A stretch of DNA of 64,000 nt from Streptomyces sp. NBC_01275 (lineage in GTDB: Bacteria; Actinomycetota; Actinomycetes; Streptomycetales; Streptomycetaceae), in contig NZ_JAPEOZ010000001.1 in the NCBI RefSeq assembly GCF_026340655.1, forward strand, positions 930,001 through 994,000. Direction: 5' to 3'. The notes beneath the pieces are model-generated. The model did no database searches, was not told the DNA's origin, and saw nothing but the letters and a program-made list of their open reading frames with translations. Made by a program: the position numbers and the translations under genes. Of the stretch, positions 1 to 8,236 are shown one piece after another; the stretch's first letter is position 1, and each line of letters opens with the position of its first letter.

Positions 1-501
1 GCGGAAGAGGGGGCCGAGGATGTCCGCAAGGCTCGTTGTCGCGGAGGTTGCGCTGGGTGAGGGGGTGGGAGTGGCGGTCGGTGCTGGGGTCGGGCCCGCT
101 CCCTCGCCGTCCGCGTCCGACGGCGGCTTGACGGGTTGCCCGCTCGGGTGAGCGCCGGCCGTGCGGGGATCAGCGGACGGGGTGGGGTTTGCGGGAGCGT
201 TCGTCGCAGAGGTTGAGGTGTCGTCGGGACGGGCGCAGTCGACACCGCTGGTTCCAGTCGTGCCTGCCCCCTCTTCGGAAACGGAGAGCGCCGCGGTGGC
301 GCTCGTGTCCACGGACTCGGGCAGGCGTTGACTTCCCAGGATGAGGGCGGTCGGCAGTGCGGTCAGCGCGAGAGCCCTCCCGACCGGCAGACGCAGACGT
401 GTCAACACAGACGTACGGGGGATGGCGTGCCGGCCCCTCGGCGGTCGAGCGAATCGGGGGGCTGCGGCCTCGTTGCGGGTGTCGGGCGACTGGTCACTCA
501 C
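1..501 (-). CDS. Pro/Thr-rich exported hypothetical protein, C-terminus beyond left edge
   Basis: Open frame from a GTG at 501 to the window edge (167 codons, incomplete). The start overlaps the stop of the DUF6114 gene (GTGAGTGA), indicating translational coupling. The N-terminus is basic (about residues 14-36), followed by a hydrophobic segment (about 38-57), then a Ser/Thr/Pro/Ala-rich stretch with one Cys, as in an exported or membrane-anchored protein with a disordered wall-spanning part. I do not recognise a domain. It follows a DUF6230-DUF6114 pair, so a shared role at the cell surface is inferred, not shown. Confidence 0.55.
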   Translation of the reverse strand, partial: MSDQSPDTRNEAAAPRFARPPRGRHAIPRTSVLTRLRLPVGRALALTALPTALILGSQRLPESVDTSATAALSVSEEGAGTTGTSGVDCARPDDTSTSATNAPANPTPSADPRTAGAHPSGQPVKPPSDADGEGAGPTPAPTATPTPSPSATSATTSLADILGPLFR

Positions 502-979
502 TCCCTTGTCCTCCCGCCCGGCCGACGGCGGCTGACGACCCCTCGGCGCCGTCGGGTATGTCCTCCGGGTGCCCGTCCACCGGGCCCCACGCCAGAGCCA
601 GGAGTCCGCCCGACGCCGCGAGCAGTGTGCCGACGAAGAACCCGCCGAAGTTGGAGATGGGAAGCGACAGCACGCCGAGGAACACCGCGACGCAGCCGGC
701 GAAGAACCTGATGATCGGCTGGAACCAGAGGAGTCCGCCAAGGACGATCAGAGTCAGGCCGATGACCAGGGACCCGGCCCCCGCGGTGGTGGACATCGCC
801 ACGGACAGGGCGCCCAGGGAAAGGTTGAAATACGGGAAGTAGATGATGGGCGCAGCGGCAAGGAGCACCAGCAGACCCGCCCAGAAGGGGCGGGTGCGCC
901 GCCAGTCCCGGAAGTCCCGGCGAGCGCGGATGAAGCCGCTGTCACTGTGGGGGTGCGCGGGTGCACCGGCACTCGTCAT
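494..979 (-). CDS. DUF6114 family integral membrane protein
   Basis: A 161-residue protein with a short cytoplasmic N-terminus (RARRDFRDWRRTRPFW motif) and about four transmembrane segments, one containing FPYFNLSLGALSV and another LVIGLTLIVLGGLLWF. This pattern fits DUF6114, a family known mainly from streptomycetes, usually next to DUF6230. The ATG at 979 (MTSAGAP) was chosen over upstream in-frame starts because the extra N-terminus would be poorly conserved-looking and would run toward the upstream gene. A weak GGGAA lies upstream. It lies 118 bases downstream of the DUF6230 gene and overlaps the next gene. Function unknown. Confidence 0.8.
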   Translation of the reverse strand: MTSAGAPAHPHSDSGFIRARRDFRDWRRTRPFWAGLLVLLAAAPIIYFPYFNLSLGALSVAMSTTAGAGSLVIGLTLIVLGGLLWFQPIIRFFAGCVAVFLGVLSLPISNFGGFFVGTLLAASGGLLALAWGPVDGHPEDIPDGAEGSSAAVGRAGGQGSE

Positions 980-1097
980 GTGGCAGTTCCCAAGTCGTGA
1001 GTGGGTGAGGGTGTCCGCGAGGACGGTGGGGCGCTGCCGCCCCCTGGGCAGTCGCCGGCCGCTTGCGCGCACGGGAGACCAGAGGGCGGGAGCGAGG

Positions 1098-1712
1098 TCA
1101 GAAGCAGTCGTGCCGGCCGGCCGCGATGTTCATGTGCAGGCCCGCCAGTTCGAACGTTCCCGCAGTCGTGGCCCAGACCTTCTGGTGGGCATCGATGATC
1201 TCGACCGCGTCCGCCTGCTGGGCGTAGCCGTTGGGATCGACGTGGTCCTTCGGGTTGACCTGACCCTTGGTCATGGAACCGGTGGCGACGCCGATGTCGA
1301 CGTTGGTGAAGGTGCCCTTCTTCGCCTGGAGGTCGGTCATGTCGATGTACAGGTCCTTGGCCTTGGCCGGCGTACCGTCCCCGCCGGCCTTGAGCGTCAT
1401 GGTGTAGGTCCCGAGGACGGGTATGTCCACCGGGACGGACTGGCACATGTCGGTGATCGTCGCATTCTTGATGGACGAGACGGAGACGGGCACGTGCTTG
1501 CCGTTCTTGGCGACGTCGACCGTGGCGTAGTTGCCGAATCCGGTGCCGCTCAACTTGCCGGCCGAGACCTGGAAGTCGGAACCGGAGATGCTGAACGAAG
1601 CGGCCAGTGCGCCCTGGGCCATGGAGACGGCGACCGCCGCGGTGGCGGCCACCGTCGGGACCGCACCGATGGCGAAGCGCTTCCAGTGGGTCTTGCCGAT
1701 TCGCTGGGACAT
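1098..1712 (-). CDS. DUF6230 family exported protein
   Basis: A 204-residue protein starting MSQRIGKTHWKRFAIG, with a signal-like N-terminus: basic residues, then an Ala/Val-rich hydrophobic stretch ending GALAASF. The rest is beta-rich and resembles DUF6230 proteins, which are common in Streptomyces and often mislabelled cholesterol esterase. A single Cys pair (DMCQSV and the C-terminal HDCF) could form a disulfide outside the cell. A GGAGA Shine-Dalgarno precedes the ATG. It is first in the unit with the DUF6114 gene and diverges from a MerR regulator. Biochemical role unknown. Confidence 0.8.
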   Translation of the reverse strand: MSQRIGKTHWKRFAIGAVPTVAATAAVAVSMAQGALAASFSISGSDFQVSAGKLSGTGFGNYATVDVAKNGKHVPVSVSSIKNATITDMCQSVPVDIPVLGTYTMTLKAGGDGTPAKAKDLYIDMTDLQAKKGTFTNVDIGVATGSMTKGQVNPKDHVDPNGYAQQADAVEIIDAHQKVWATTAGTFELAGLHMNIAAGRHDCF

Positions 1713-1879
1713 GGTGTGGTTCTCCGTTGTCGAGGCGTACGAGACGACCGGACCCAGAACTCACCGGCTGGGCCCGGAGCGGGGGAAGAACTACGGCTGG
1801 GTGTGGCCGTGGCGGTGCAGGCGGCTTCCGCGAGCGCATGTCGTCCACACGCACGGAGGAAGTGGCACACCGAAGAAGC

Positions 1880-1923
1880 ACTCGATAGCGTTACTACCGA
1901 GTACTCGATAGTGGCACTATCGA
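1880..1923. promoter_or_regulatory. Twin inverted repeats, probable MerR operator
   Basis: Between the DUF6230 gene and the divergent MerR gene lie an imperfect inverted repeat (ACTCGATAG, 5-nt spacer, CTACCGAGT, 1880-1902) and a perfect one (TCGATAGTG, one base, CACTATCGA, 1905-1923). Both share the half-site CTCGATAG or TCGATAG. This is the size and symmetry expected for a dimeric MerR-type activator, and a GATACT hexamer downstream (near 1952) could be a -10. Binding is inferred. Confidence 0.6.
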
Positions 1924-1985
1924 TCCCGTCGGGGCAACCCCCCGGTAACGCGATACTGGTGGGACAGTTGAGCGTGAGGGAGCGC

Positions 1986-2693
1986 ATGAGGATTTCAGAG
2001 CTCAGTCGCCGGTCCGGGGTACCGGCGGCGACCATCAAGTACTACCGCCGGGAAGGGCTGCTGCCCGAGGGCCGCGCGCTGAACCCGACCACGGTCGAGT
2101 ACGGCGAGGAGCACATCCAGCGGCTCCGTCTGATCCGTTCCCTCATCCAGCTCGGCGGGCTCTCCGTCGCCCGCACCCGTGAAGTACTCGAAGCCGTCGA
2201 CCGTCCACTGGACGCGTTCGAGACCCTGGGCGTCGTCCACCACGCACTGCCCGTTCCCTCCGCGGAGACGAACGGGAAGAACAGCGCGGACAACGAGGAC
2301 GGTCCCGGAGCGGAGAGCGCCGACGAGGCGGTACCGGGCGGAACCGCCGCGAGGGTCGACGCTCTCATCGAGAACATGGGCTGGCGGATCTCCGACGCGT
2401 CACCCCACCGCCCGGCACTCGCCGAAAGTCTCGCCGCGCTGAGCCGCCTCGGCACCGACTACACGGCCGACGACCTCATCCCCTACGCACAGCTCGCCAC
2501 CTCCGCCGCCGATTTGGACTTCGCGCAGTTCGAGGGGATCGAGGACCGCATCGCCCTTGCCGAGCGGGCGGTGGTCCTCACCGTGCTGTTCGAGCCGGTC
2601 GTCCGGCTGCTACGGCGCCTGGCCCAGGAGGACGCGAACCACCGTCGCCATGATCGCCGTGCGTGCGGGCGGGGCGAGCATCCGGAGAAGTGA
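1986..2693 (+). CDS. MerR family transcriptional regulator
   Basis: A 235-residue protein beginning MRISELSRRSGVPAATIKYY, the classic MerR winged HTH (residues 1-70, with YYRREGLLPEGR after the recognition helix). A helical linker follows, then an acidic low-complexity stretch (about 95-120) and a C-terminal helical domain with no obvious metal-binding Cys cluster, so a small-molecule effector is more likely than a metal. The ATG at 1986 follows GAGGGAG. The frame extends far upstream, but those residues overlap the divergent promoter and do not look like protein. It probably controls itself and the divergent DUF6230 unit through the repeats at 1880-1923. Confidence 0.87.
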   Translation: MRISELSRRSGVPAATIKYYRREGLLPEGRALNPTTVEYGEEHIQRLRLIRSLIQLGGLSVARTREVLEAVDRPLDAFETLGVVHHALPVPSAETNGKNSADNEDGPGAESADEAVPGGTAARVDALIENMGWRISDASPHRPALAESLAALSRLGTDYTADDLIPYAQLATSAADLDFAQFEGIEDRIALAERAVVLTVLFEPVVRLLRRLAQEDANHRRHDRRACGRGEHPEK

Positions 2694-2744
2694 GTCCCCA
2701 GCAGTGCACCGCCGACACCCCGCCCCGCTCACGACGACAGCGAG

Positions 2745-2777
2745 GGCCGAAGTGCCCCAGGTGAAGGCGCTTCGGCC
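2745..2777. terminator. Bidirectional hairpin terminator
   Basis: A 12-base stem (2745-2756 with 2766-2777; 11 of 12 positions pair) around a 9-base loop lies between the stop of the MerR gene and the converging stop of the MMPL gene, so it can serve both transcripts. Confidence 0.65.
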
Positions 2778-2789
2778 TCTCGGGAGGGT

Positions 2790-4967
2790 TCAGCCCGTGG
2801 CGACGGGGACCCGCTCATCGGTGTCCTCCGGCATGTCGGTCTCCTTGATGCCGAACCGGTCGTAGAAGCGGGCGAGTGGGCCCGGAGCCCACCAGGCCGC
2901 CCTGCCCAGCAGTCTCATGACGGCCGTTCCCAGCAGGATGCGCACCACCAGCACGTCCACCAGGACCGCGAACACCATGCCGACGCCGAAGAGCTTGATG
3001 GTCAGCACATCGCTCATCCCGATCGCCGCGAGCGGCACGCACATCAGCAGCGCCGCGCTCACGACCAGGCGGCCGATGGACTGCAGCCCGGTCGCCACGG
3101 CCTGCGTGCTGTCGCCCTGCTTGTCGTACTGCTCCCGCATCCGGGACACCAGGAAGACCTCGTAGTCCATGGAGAGCCCGAAGATCAGCGCGAACAGCAT
3201 GATCGGCATGTTGGGCTCGATGTTGCCCGTCGGATCGAAGCCGAGCAGGTTGTGCAGATGGCCGTCCTGGAAGATCCAGACCAGGACGCCGAAGGTCGCG
3301 GTCAGCGACAGCATGTTCATCGCGATGGCCTTCAGCGGCAGCAGCACCGAGCCGAACGCGAGGAACAACAGGAGGTACGTCATCACCGCGATGTAGAGCA
3401 GCATCCACGGCAGGGTCTCGCCGAGTGCGTCCAGGGTGTCGTCGTAGACCGCCGACTCGCCGCCGAAGTACGCCCGGGCGCCCGGCGGTTCGGGGACGTC
3501 CTTGAGCCGGTTCACCAGGTCGCGCGCGTGGGTCGAGATGGGATTGCCGTCGTAGGTGACCGACACCCGGGCCGTGGTGCCCTCGACTCCGGTGATCCGG
3601 GCGCTCGTGGCGCCGTCGGTGGCGCCGAGCCGCTCGGCGTACGCCTTCAGCGCCGCGCCCTGGTCCTTCGAGGTCCCGTCGGACTTCAGCACGAGCAGCG
3701 AGTCGATGGACTTCACCGCGTCGCCGTCGAAGTCGTGCTCCATGGCGTCGAAGACCTGGCGGCCCTCGGAACTGCTCCGCAGCTGCTGCGCGTTGATGGA
3801 ACCGAACTCGATCTTCGAGAACGGCAGGGCGAGCGTCAGCAGCAGGCCCACCGCGCCCACCACCACGACCCACCGTCGCCGCATCAGGCCGTGCCCGAAC
3901 CGGTACCAGGCGCCCTCGCCCGCCGCAGTCGGCCGCCCTGCCCTCTTGCGGCGCAGCGGGAAGGCGTTGACCTTCGGTCCCATGACGGCGAGCAGGGCGG
4001 GCAGCGCGACCAGTGAGAAGAGCACCGCCAGCACGACCGCGGCCACACCGCCGTACGACATCGACTTCAGGAACGTCGACGGGAAGAGGGTCAGGCCCGC
4101 CAGCGCCGCCGCGACCGTGGTGCCGGAGACCATCACGGTGCGCCCGGCCGTGGCGAGAGTGCGCCCGATCGCCGCTTCGCCGGTGTAGCCGGCCGCCAGC
4201 TCCTCGCGATAGCGGCTGACGATCAGCAGGCCGTAGTCGATGGCGACCGCGAGACCCAGGATGGTGACCAGGCTCATGGAGAACACGGACACGTCGGTGA
4301 TGTCGGCGATGGTCCGCAGGACGGCCATCGAACCGAGGATGGAGAGCACCCCGACGAGCAGCGGGAGGAAGGCGGCGGTCAGGCCGCCGAACACGACCAG
4401 CAGAAGCAGGAAGAGCACGGGGGCCGAGATGATTTCCGCGGTTCTCAGGTCGTGTTCGATCTTCTCACTCGCCTGGTGGCCGGTGGGCACCGTTCCGCCT
4501 TGCAGAGTCTGAAGGCCGGGTGCCGGAATCTTGTCCTTGACCGCCTTGTACGCGTCCTCCTTGGCCTTCTCGCTGCTGCCGTGGAGGTTCAGGGCGACGT
4601 AGGTGGCGTGCCGGTCGTGGCTGACCTGCGCCGGCATCTTGGTCGTCCAGAAGTCCAGGTAGCCGGTCACCTCCGACTTCGGCAGGGACTCCAACTGCTT
4701 GACGACCGCCTGCTGGAAGGACGGGTCGTCGACGGTGCGGTCCTTGTCGCGGTAGACGATCACCGCGTCGGGTGTCCGCTGCGGGAACGCCTTCTCGGCG
4801 ATGTGGGCCGCGCGCACGCTGTCCGAGCCGGGGTCCTGGAAGCCGAGCGGTGTCAGGGAGCCGAAGACTCCGGCACCGTAGGCCCCGGACAGGACGGCGA
4901 ACAGCATGGTCAGTATCAGCACCGGCTTTCGCCTGCGGTACAGCAGACGCCCAAACCCCTCAAACAT
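2790..4967 (-). CDS. MMPL family RND transporter
   Basis: A 725-residue inner-membrane transporter with the two-fold MMPL layout: one TM helix near residues 18-38, a large extracellular loop (to about 170), five TM helices, then the repeat. Two signature motifs are visible, GLAVAIDYGLLIVSRYREE in the first half and GLSMDYEVFLVSRMREQ in the second; the Asp-Tyr pairs are the proton-relay residues of this family. The ATG at 4967 (MFEGFGRLLYRRR) has AGGAGA upstream; earlier in-frame starts lack this. Family members export lipids, fatty acids or antibiotics using proton motive force. A divergent TetR regulator suggests drug- or lipid-inducible expression. Substrate unknown. Confidence 0.9.
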   Translation of the reverse strand: MFEGFGRLLYRRRKPVLILTMLFAVLSGAYGAGVFGSLTPLGFQDPGSDSVRAAHIAEKAFPQRTPDAVIVYRDKDRTVDDPSFQQAVVKQLESLPKSEVTGYLDFWTTKMPAQVSHDRHATYVALNLHGSSEKAKEDAYKAVKDKIPAPGLQTLQGGTVPTGHQASEKIEHDLRTAEIISAPVLFLLLLVVFGGLTAAFLPLLVGVLSILGSMAVLRTIADITDVSVFSMSLVTILGLAVAIDYGLLIVSRYREELAAGYTGEAAIGRTLATAGRTVMVSGTTVAAALAGLTLFPSTFLKSMSYGGVAAVVLAVLFSLVALPALLAVMGPKVNAFPLRRKRAGRPTAAGEGAWYRFGHGLMRRRWVVVVGAVGLLLTLALPFSKIEFGSINAQQLRSSSEGRQVFDAMEHDFDGDAVKSIDSLLVLKSDGTSKDQGAALKAYAERLGATDGATSARITGVEGTTARVSVTYDGNPISTHARDLVNRLKDVPEPPGARAYFGGESAVYDDTLDALGETLPWMLLYIAVMTYLLLFLAFGSVLLPLKAIAMNMLSLTATFGVLVWIFQDGHLHNLLGFDPTGNIEPNMPIMLFALIFGLSMDYEVFLVSRMREQYDKQGDSTQAVATGLQSIGRLVVSAALLMCVPLAAIGMSDVLTIKLFGVGMVFAVLVDVLVVRILLGTAVMRLLGRAAWWAPGPLARFYDRFGIKETDMPEDTDERVPVATG

Positions 4968-5031
4968 GACTTCTCCTAGATCGTTAGCCGGCGCCGGACA
5001 GGACCGTCCGAAGGTCGGCGCCGAATGAACC

Positions 5032-5068
5032 GTAACAGCGTTTTCATTGCTCGATGCAACGCGGTTAC
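5032..5068. promoter_or_regulatory. Inverted repeat in MMPL/TetR intergenic region
   Basis: GTAACAGCGTT (5032-5042) and AACGCGGTTAC (5058-5068) form a 10-of-11 inverted repeat. A third copy of the half-site, GTAACGGCGTT, sits at 5206-5216 just before the TetR start. Recurrence of the same half-site on both sides of the divergent promoters makes it a candidate operator of the adjacent TetR protein. Confidence 0.45.
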
Positions 5069-5232
5069 ACACCTCTCATCCGGAGAGGGGTCGAGCTCCC
5101 CTGCTCTGACCTGCTGATATGCAAGAGGATCTCGTTCGGAAGTGGCGGGTCCTGACGCGGGACGCAGCGGACAACAGCAAGCCAAGGCGATACCGAGAAG
5201 CATTCGTAACGGCGTTGCAATACGATGGCGCC

Positions 5233-5868
5233 ATGGCCAGGCTCAAGACACATGACGAAGCACTCCGGCTCCGGCTCCTGCACCGCGCGGCCGCCACGGT
5301 CTTCGACCGCGGCACTGCCGCGCTGAGCCTGCGACAGCTCGCTGCGGACGTGAAGACCTCGACCACGGCGGTCTACTCGCTGTTCGGCAACAAGGCGGGC
5401 CTGCTCAGCAGCCTGTACGAGGAGGCCGCGCGGCTCTTCGTCGCACGCCTGGCAGCCATCCGTCCCACGGACGACCCGGCCGGCGACGTGATCCGACTTG
5501 GGCTCGTCTATCGCGAATACGCCATCGCCAACCCGCATCTCTACGCGATCCTCTTCTCCGACCGCAGCGTCCAGTGCCCGTCCGATTCGGAGTCGGAGAG
5601 GCCGCGTGAGGCCATCGAGACCTACCGGCCCCTCGTCGACGCCGTGCGGCGCGGACAGCAGGCAGGGCAGTTCAGTCCGGAGTCCGACCCGGAGGTCATC
5701 GCGCTGTCGGTCTGGGGAACGGCCCATGGCCTGGTGTCCCTGGTGCTGTCAGGGAACGAGCCGCCCGGGCTCGCCGTCGCCGACTGCTATGAGCGAGCCC
5801 TGGGGGTACTGGTAGCGGGGTGGCGAATGAGTGAGGGGGAGGTTCAGGGGTTCGCGGACGTGCCGTGA
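5233..5868 (+). CDS. TetR/AcrR family regulator
   Basis: A 211-residue protein starting MARLKTHDEALRLRLLHRAA. The N-terminal HTH (about residues 8-55) has the family pattern SLRQLAADVKTSTTAVYSLFGNK, with the YSLFGNK signature of the recognition helix. The C-terminal ligand domain carries the YREYAIANPHLYAILF pattern typical of the TetR_C_33/WHG-type subgroup. The ATG at 5233 puts the HTH at the usual position; the longer frame from 5119 adds unlikely residues across the promoter. It is divergent from the MMPL transporter and is the likely repressor of that gene. Confidence 0.87.
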   Translation: MARLKTHDEALRLRLLHRAAATVFDRGTAALSLRQLAADVKTSTTAVYSLFGNKAGLLSSLYEEAARLFVARLAAIRPTDDPAGDVIRLGLVYREYAIANPHLYAILFSDRSVQCPSDSESERPREAIETYRPLVDAVRRGQQAGQFSPESDPEVIALSVWGTAHGLVSLVLSGNEPPGLAVADCYERALGVLVAGWRMSEGEVQGFADVP

Positions 5869-5914
5869 GTCCGGATCCGGGACCGCTCCGAGCCTGAACG
5901 TACGGTTCCGCGGG

Positions 5915-6380
5915 ACTCTTTCGGGTCGCGTCCCGCGAGGTGGGACCTACGACGAGAACGGCTTCTACGGCCACCCCGATCACTTCCAGGCGAACCGGAT
6001 CACGATGGCAGCGCTGTCGCCGACCGGGATGACGTCGAAGGTGTACTGGACGACGGCGCCGCGCTCGATGATGAAGAAGTTCGGGCAGATCATGCGCGAT
6101 TTCGGAGCGGACCGGGAGGAGCCGGGTCCGTCCGATGCCGGAGAGGGGCCCGAAACCGGCCTGCCCGACGAGGAAGTCACCACGTGGGTGGACACCACTG
6201 AGTTCGGCATTCAGAAGTTCGACGCGCTGGCCGCGCATGCCAGTCAGGGTGAGAACATCTTCTTCCTGCGGATGGGCAAGGAGAGGTTCAGTCAGCTCAT
6301 GGGCGTGGAGACGTTCGTCCGGGTCCACGACACCACCGGCGCGCCCCCGCCCGAGAACGACCTCTTCGCCGGCCTGCGCC
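5915..6380 (+). pseudogene. C-terminal remnant of a PIG-L/LmbE deacetylase
   Basis: The plus-strand frame contains TYDENGFYGHPDHFQANR, then KVYWTTAPRSMM, then a C-terminal part ending NDLFAGLR. These match the second half of PIG-L (LmbE) N-acetylglucosaminyl deacetylases of the mycothiol type; HPDH is part of the zinc site. The N-terminal AHPDDE half, which supplies the other zinc ligands, is absent: residues before about 5945 belong to the end of the TetR gene and spacer. There is no start codon with a Shine-Dalgarno at the homology boundary. It is a truncated, inactive remnant. Confidence 0.65.
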
Positions 6381-6439
6381 GAGCTCCAGTCGGCGGCCGT
6401 CCCCCGGACACACGGAGAACCGCGCCTGCACACGCCGCA

Positions 6440-6770
6440 CCCCGAGGGACGTTGTCGGAGCCTTCTTCAAGGCGGAAGACGTGCGTGCTGTCCTCGTTGA
6501 AGGCCGGGCCCCTCGGCGCCAGCCACACCGCGAGCTGCCGCTTGACCTGTCGGGCCCGCTCCTCGCTGACGCACAAAGCCACCAGATCGTCGCACAACGG
6601 ATCGTCACCGGGTGCCCGGCTCCAACCTACCGGCGTGCCTCATCCCATCAGGGAGGTATCGGCCCCCGGCGGCTTCATCCAGCCCATGCAGGGCGACGTT
6701 CAACAGCGTCGGGCTGACAACCCCGCCTTGTGGAGCCCTCTCCTCCGACCAGGCGGCCGCCTGACGCGGG
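6440..6770 (-). pseudogene. Remnant of group II intron reverse transcriptase/maturase
   Basis: Read on the minus strand, one frame gives APQGGVVSPTLLNVALHGLD (RT motif around the palm) and, after a frame change near 6600, CDDLVALCVSEERARQVKRQ and WLAPRGPAFNED (the ADD catalytic block and the downstream block of group II intron RTs). The catalytic YADD region is split and altered, and homology stops near 6450. About 110 residues of an original 400-600 survive, so the element cannot move by itself. No intron RNA domain V was recognised nearby. It is scar tissue from a past mobile element. Confidence 0.6.
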
Positions 6771-6779
6771 CCGGAGAGG

Positions 6780-7937
6780 TCACACGAGCCTGACCGGCCC
6801 GGCGTCGATCGGCAGGCGGACCAGGAGGTAGGGCTTGCGGCGCAGGTCGTTGCCCTCGTGGAAGGGCGACAGCCGGTTGAGCTGGTTGGCGATGGCGTAC
6901 AGGTGCCGGTCCGAGGCGACGGACAGGGTGTCGACCCAGAGCAGATCGCGCCCCTGGGCGAGGGTCCGGTAGGTGCCGTTCGGGCTCCTGCGCCAGATCG
7001 CGTTGTGTTCGAGGTCGCCGCCGTAGAGCCGACCCTTGTCGTCGCTCTCCAGGCCGTCGGCCATCGGCTTGAACCCGAGGTCCTCGACCGTCGCCGCCAC
7101 CTCGGCGTCCGTGGCGTCCGGGTCGGCGAGGGCGTCGGTGGACACGCTGTGGAGTCGGCGGCTGGACAGCGGGCAGTAGTAGAGGCGCGTGCCGTCGGCG
7201 CTGAGAGCGATGCCGTCGGAGCCGGTCTCGTAGTACGTGGGCTCGCCACCCGCGGGGCGGACCATGAAGGGCTCGCCCTCGATGACCGGAAGGAACCGCT
7301 CGTCCGGGAGCGCCGAGGGATGCCCGGCCAGTCGCCGCCAGGAGCGGCCCGTGGCGAGGTCGACCACGATCACCCCGTTGGAGCCGCCCGAGTCGGTGAT
7401 GAACGCCATGCCCTCGGCGCCGCGCCGCAGGTCGAAGCGCACGTCGTTGGGGTAACTGTTCGCCGGCGCCACCTCGGGCGGGAAGAGGATCTTCCGTACG
7501 ATCCGGTCCGTGCGCAGGTCGACCGCCACGAGCTTGGGACCGCCGTAGGAGGACCCGGCGAACCCCGGGCTTCCGGTGTCGAGGATCCACAGCCGATCGG
7601 CCGGGTCGACGACGACGCTCTGCACCGACTGGAAGTGCCCGGCCAGGTCTGAGGCGTCCTGACGGTTCACCTCGGCGTCGGGGTAGGCCACCGGCTTCCC
7701 GCCGCGCAGTTCGGCGACGGTGAACGGGACGTCGTCGCCCCAGCGGGGAAAGTTGACGAAGACCCGGCCGCGGCGCGAGACGGTGACACCCGTCGGCATC
7801 GCGCCCCAGAAGCGGGCAACGACCTCGTAGTGACCGGCTGTTGAACCGGAGGAGGAGGCGGAGGCGTAGGCGGGTCCGGCAAGTTGGGTGGCGGCCAGCG
7901 ACGCGGTGGTCGCCGTAAGGAACGCACGTCGTTTCAC
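6780..7937 (-). CDS. Tat-exported yellow/major royal jelly protein family protein
   Basis: A 385-residue protein starting at GTG 7937 with an AGGAGA Shine-Dalgarno. The N-terminus has a twin-arginine signature (KRRAFL), a hydrophobic stretch and an Ala-x-Ala cleavage region (AGPAYA), so Tat export is likely. The mature part shows the six-bladed propeller pattern of the yellow/MRJP family: GVTVSRRGRVFVNFPRW, VDPADRLWILDTG, PNDVRF, FITDSGGSNGVIVVDL and DGIALSADGTRLYYCPLSSR. Bacterial members are rare relative to insect ones and their substrates are mostly unknown; a lactonase- or SMP30-like activity is one possibility. It stands alone, with the RT remnant immediately downstream. Confidence 0.85.
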   Translation of the reverse strand: MKRRAFLTATTASLAATQLAGPAYASASSSGSTAGHYEVVARFWGAMPTGVTVSRRGRVFVNFPRWGDDVPFTVAELRGGKPVAYPDAEVNRQDASDLAGHFQSVQSVVVDPADRLWILDTGSPGFAGSSYGGPKLVAVDLRTDRIVRKILFPPEVAPANSYPNDVRFDLRRGAEGMAFITDSGGSNGVIVVDLATGRSWRRLAGHPSALPDERFLPVIEGEPFMVRPAGGEPTYYETGSDGIALSADGTRLYYCPLSSRRLHSVSTDALADPDATDAEVAATVEDLGFKPMADGLESDDKGRLYGGDLEHNAIWRRSPNGTYRTLAQGRDLLWVDTLSVASDRHLYAIANQLNRLSPFHEGNDLRRKPYLLVRLPIDAGPVRLV

Positions 7938-8236
7938 GGGAGCGTCTCCTGTTGGGTCAAATTGCAGCAAGGCGCGGCGAGTTGCCGCATCACCTCGGCG
8001 CGTGGGGGGATTGGCCGGACGCTGCCGTGACCGGTGGAGGAGGGTTCCTCCAGCAGCCGCTCTCGGGGAGTCGGCTTCGCCCGTGTGGTCAGGGCGAGCC
8101 GGAGCCCACCTGGACGGCAGGTACCTCGTGCGTTCCTGCGACCTGAAGCTGTCCGCCGGGAACATCGCCTGCGACTGCCGCCAACTCCTGGAAGGGGATC
8201 GGGGCCAAACGGCCAGTGGACCGGGTGCTGTCAGGT

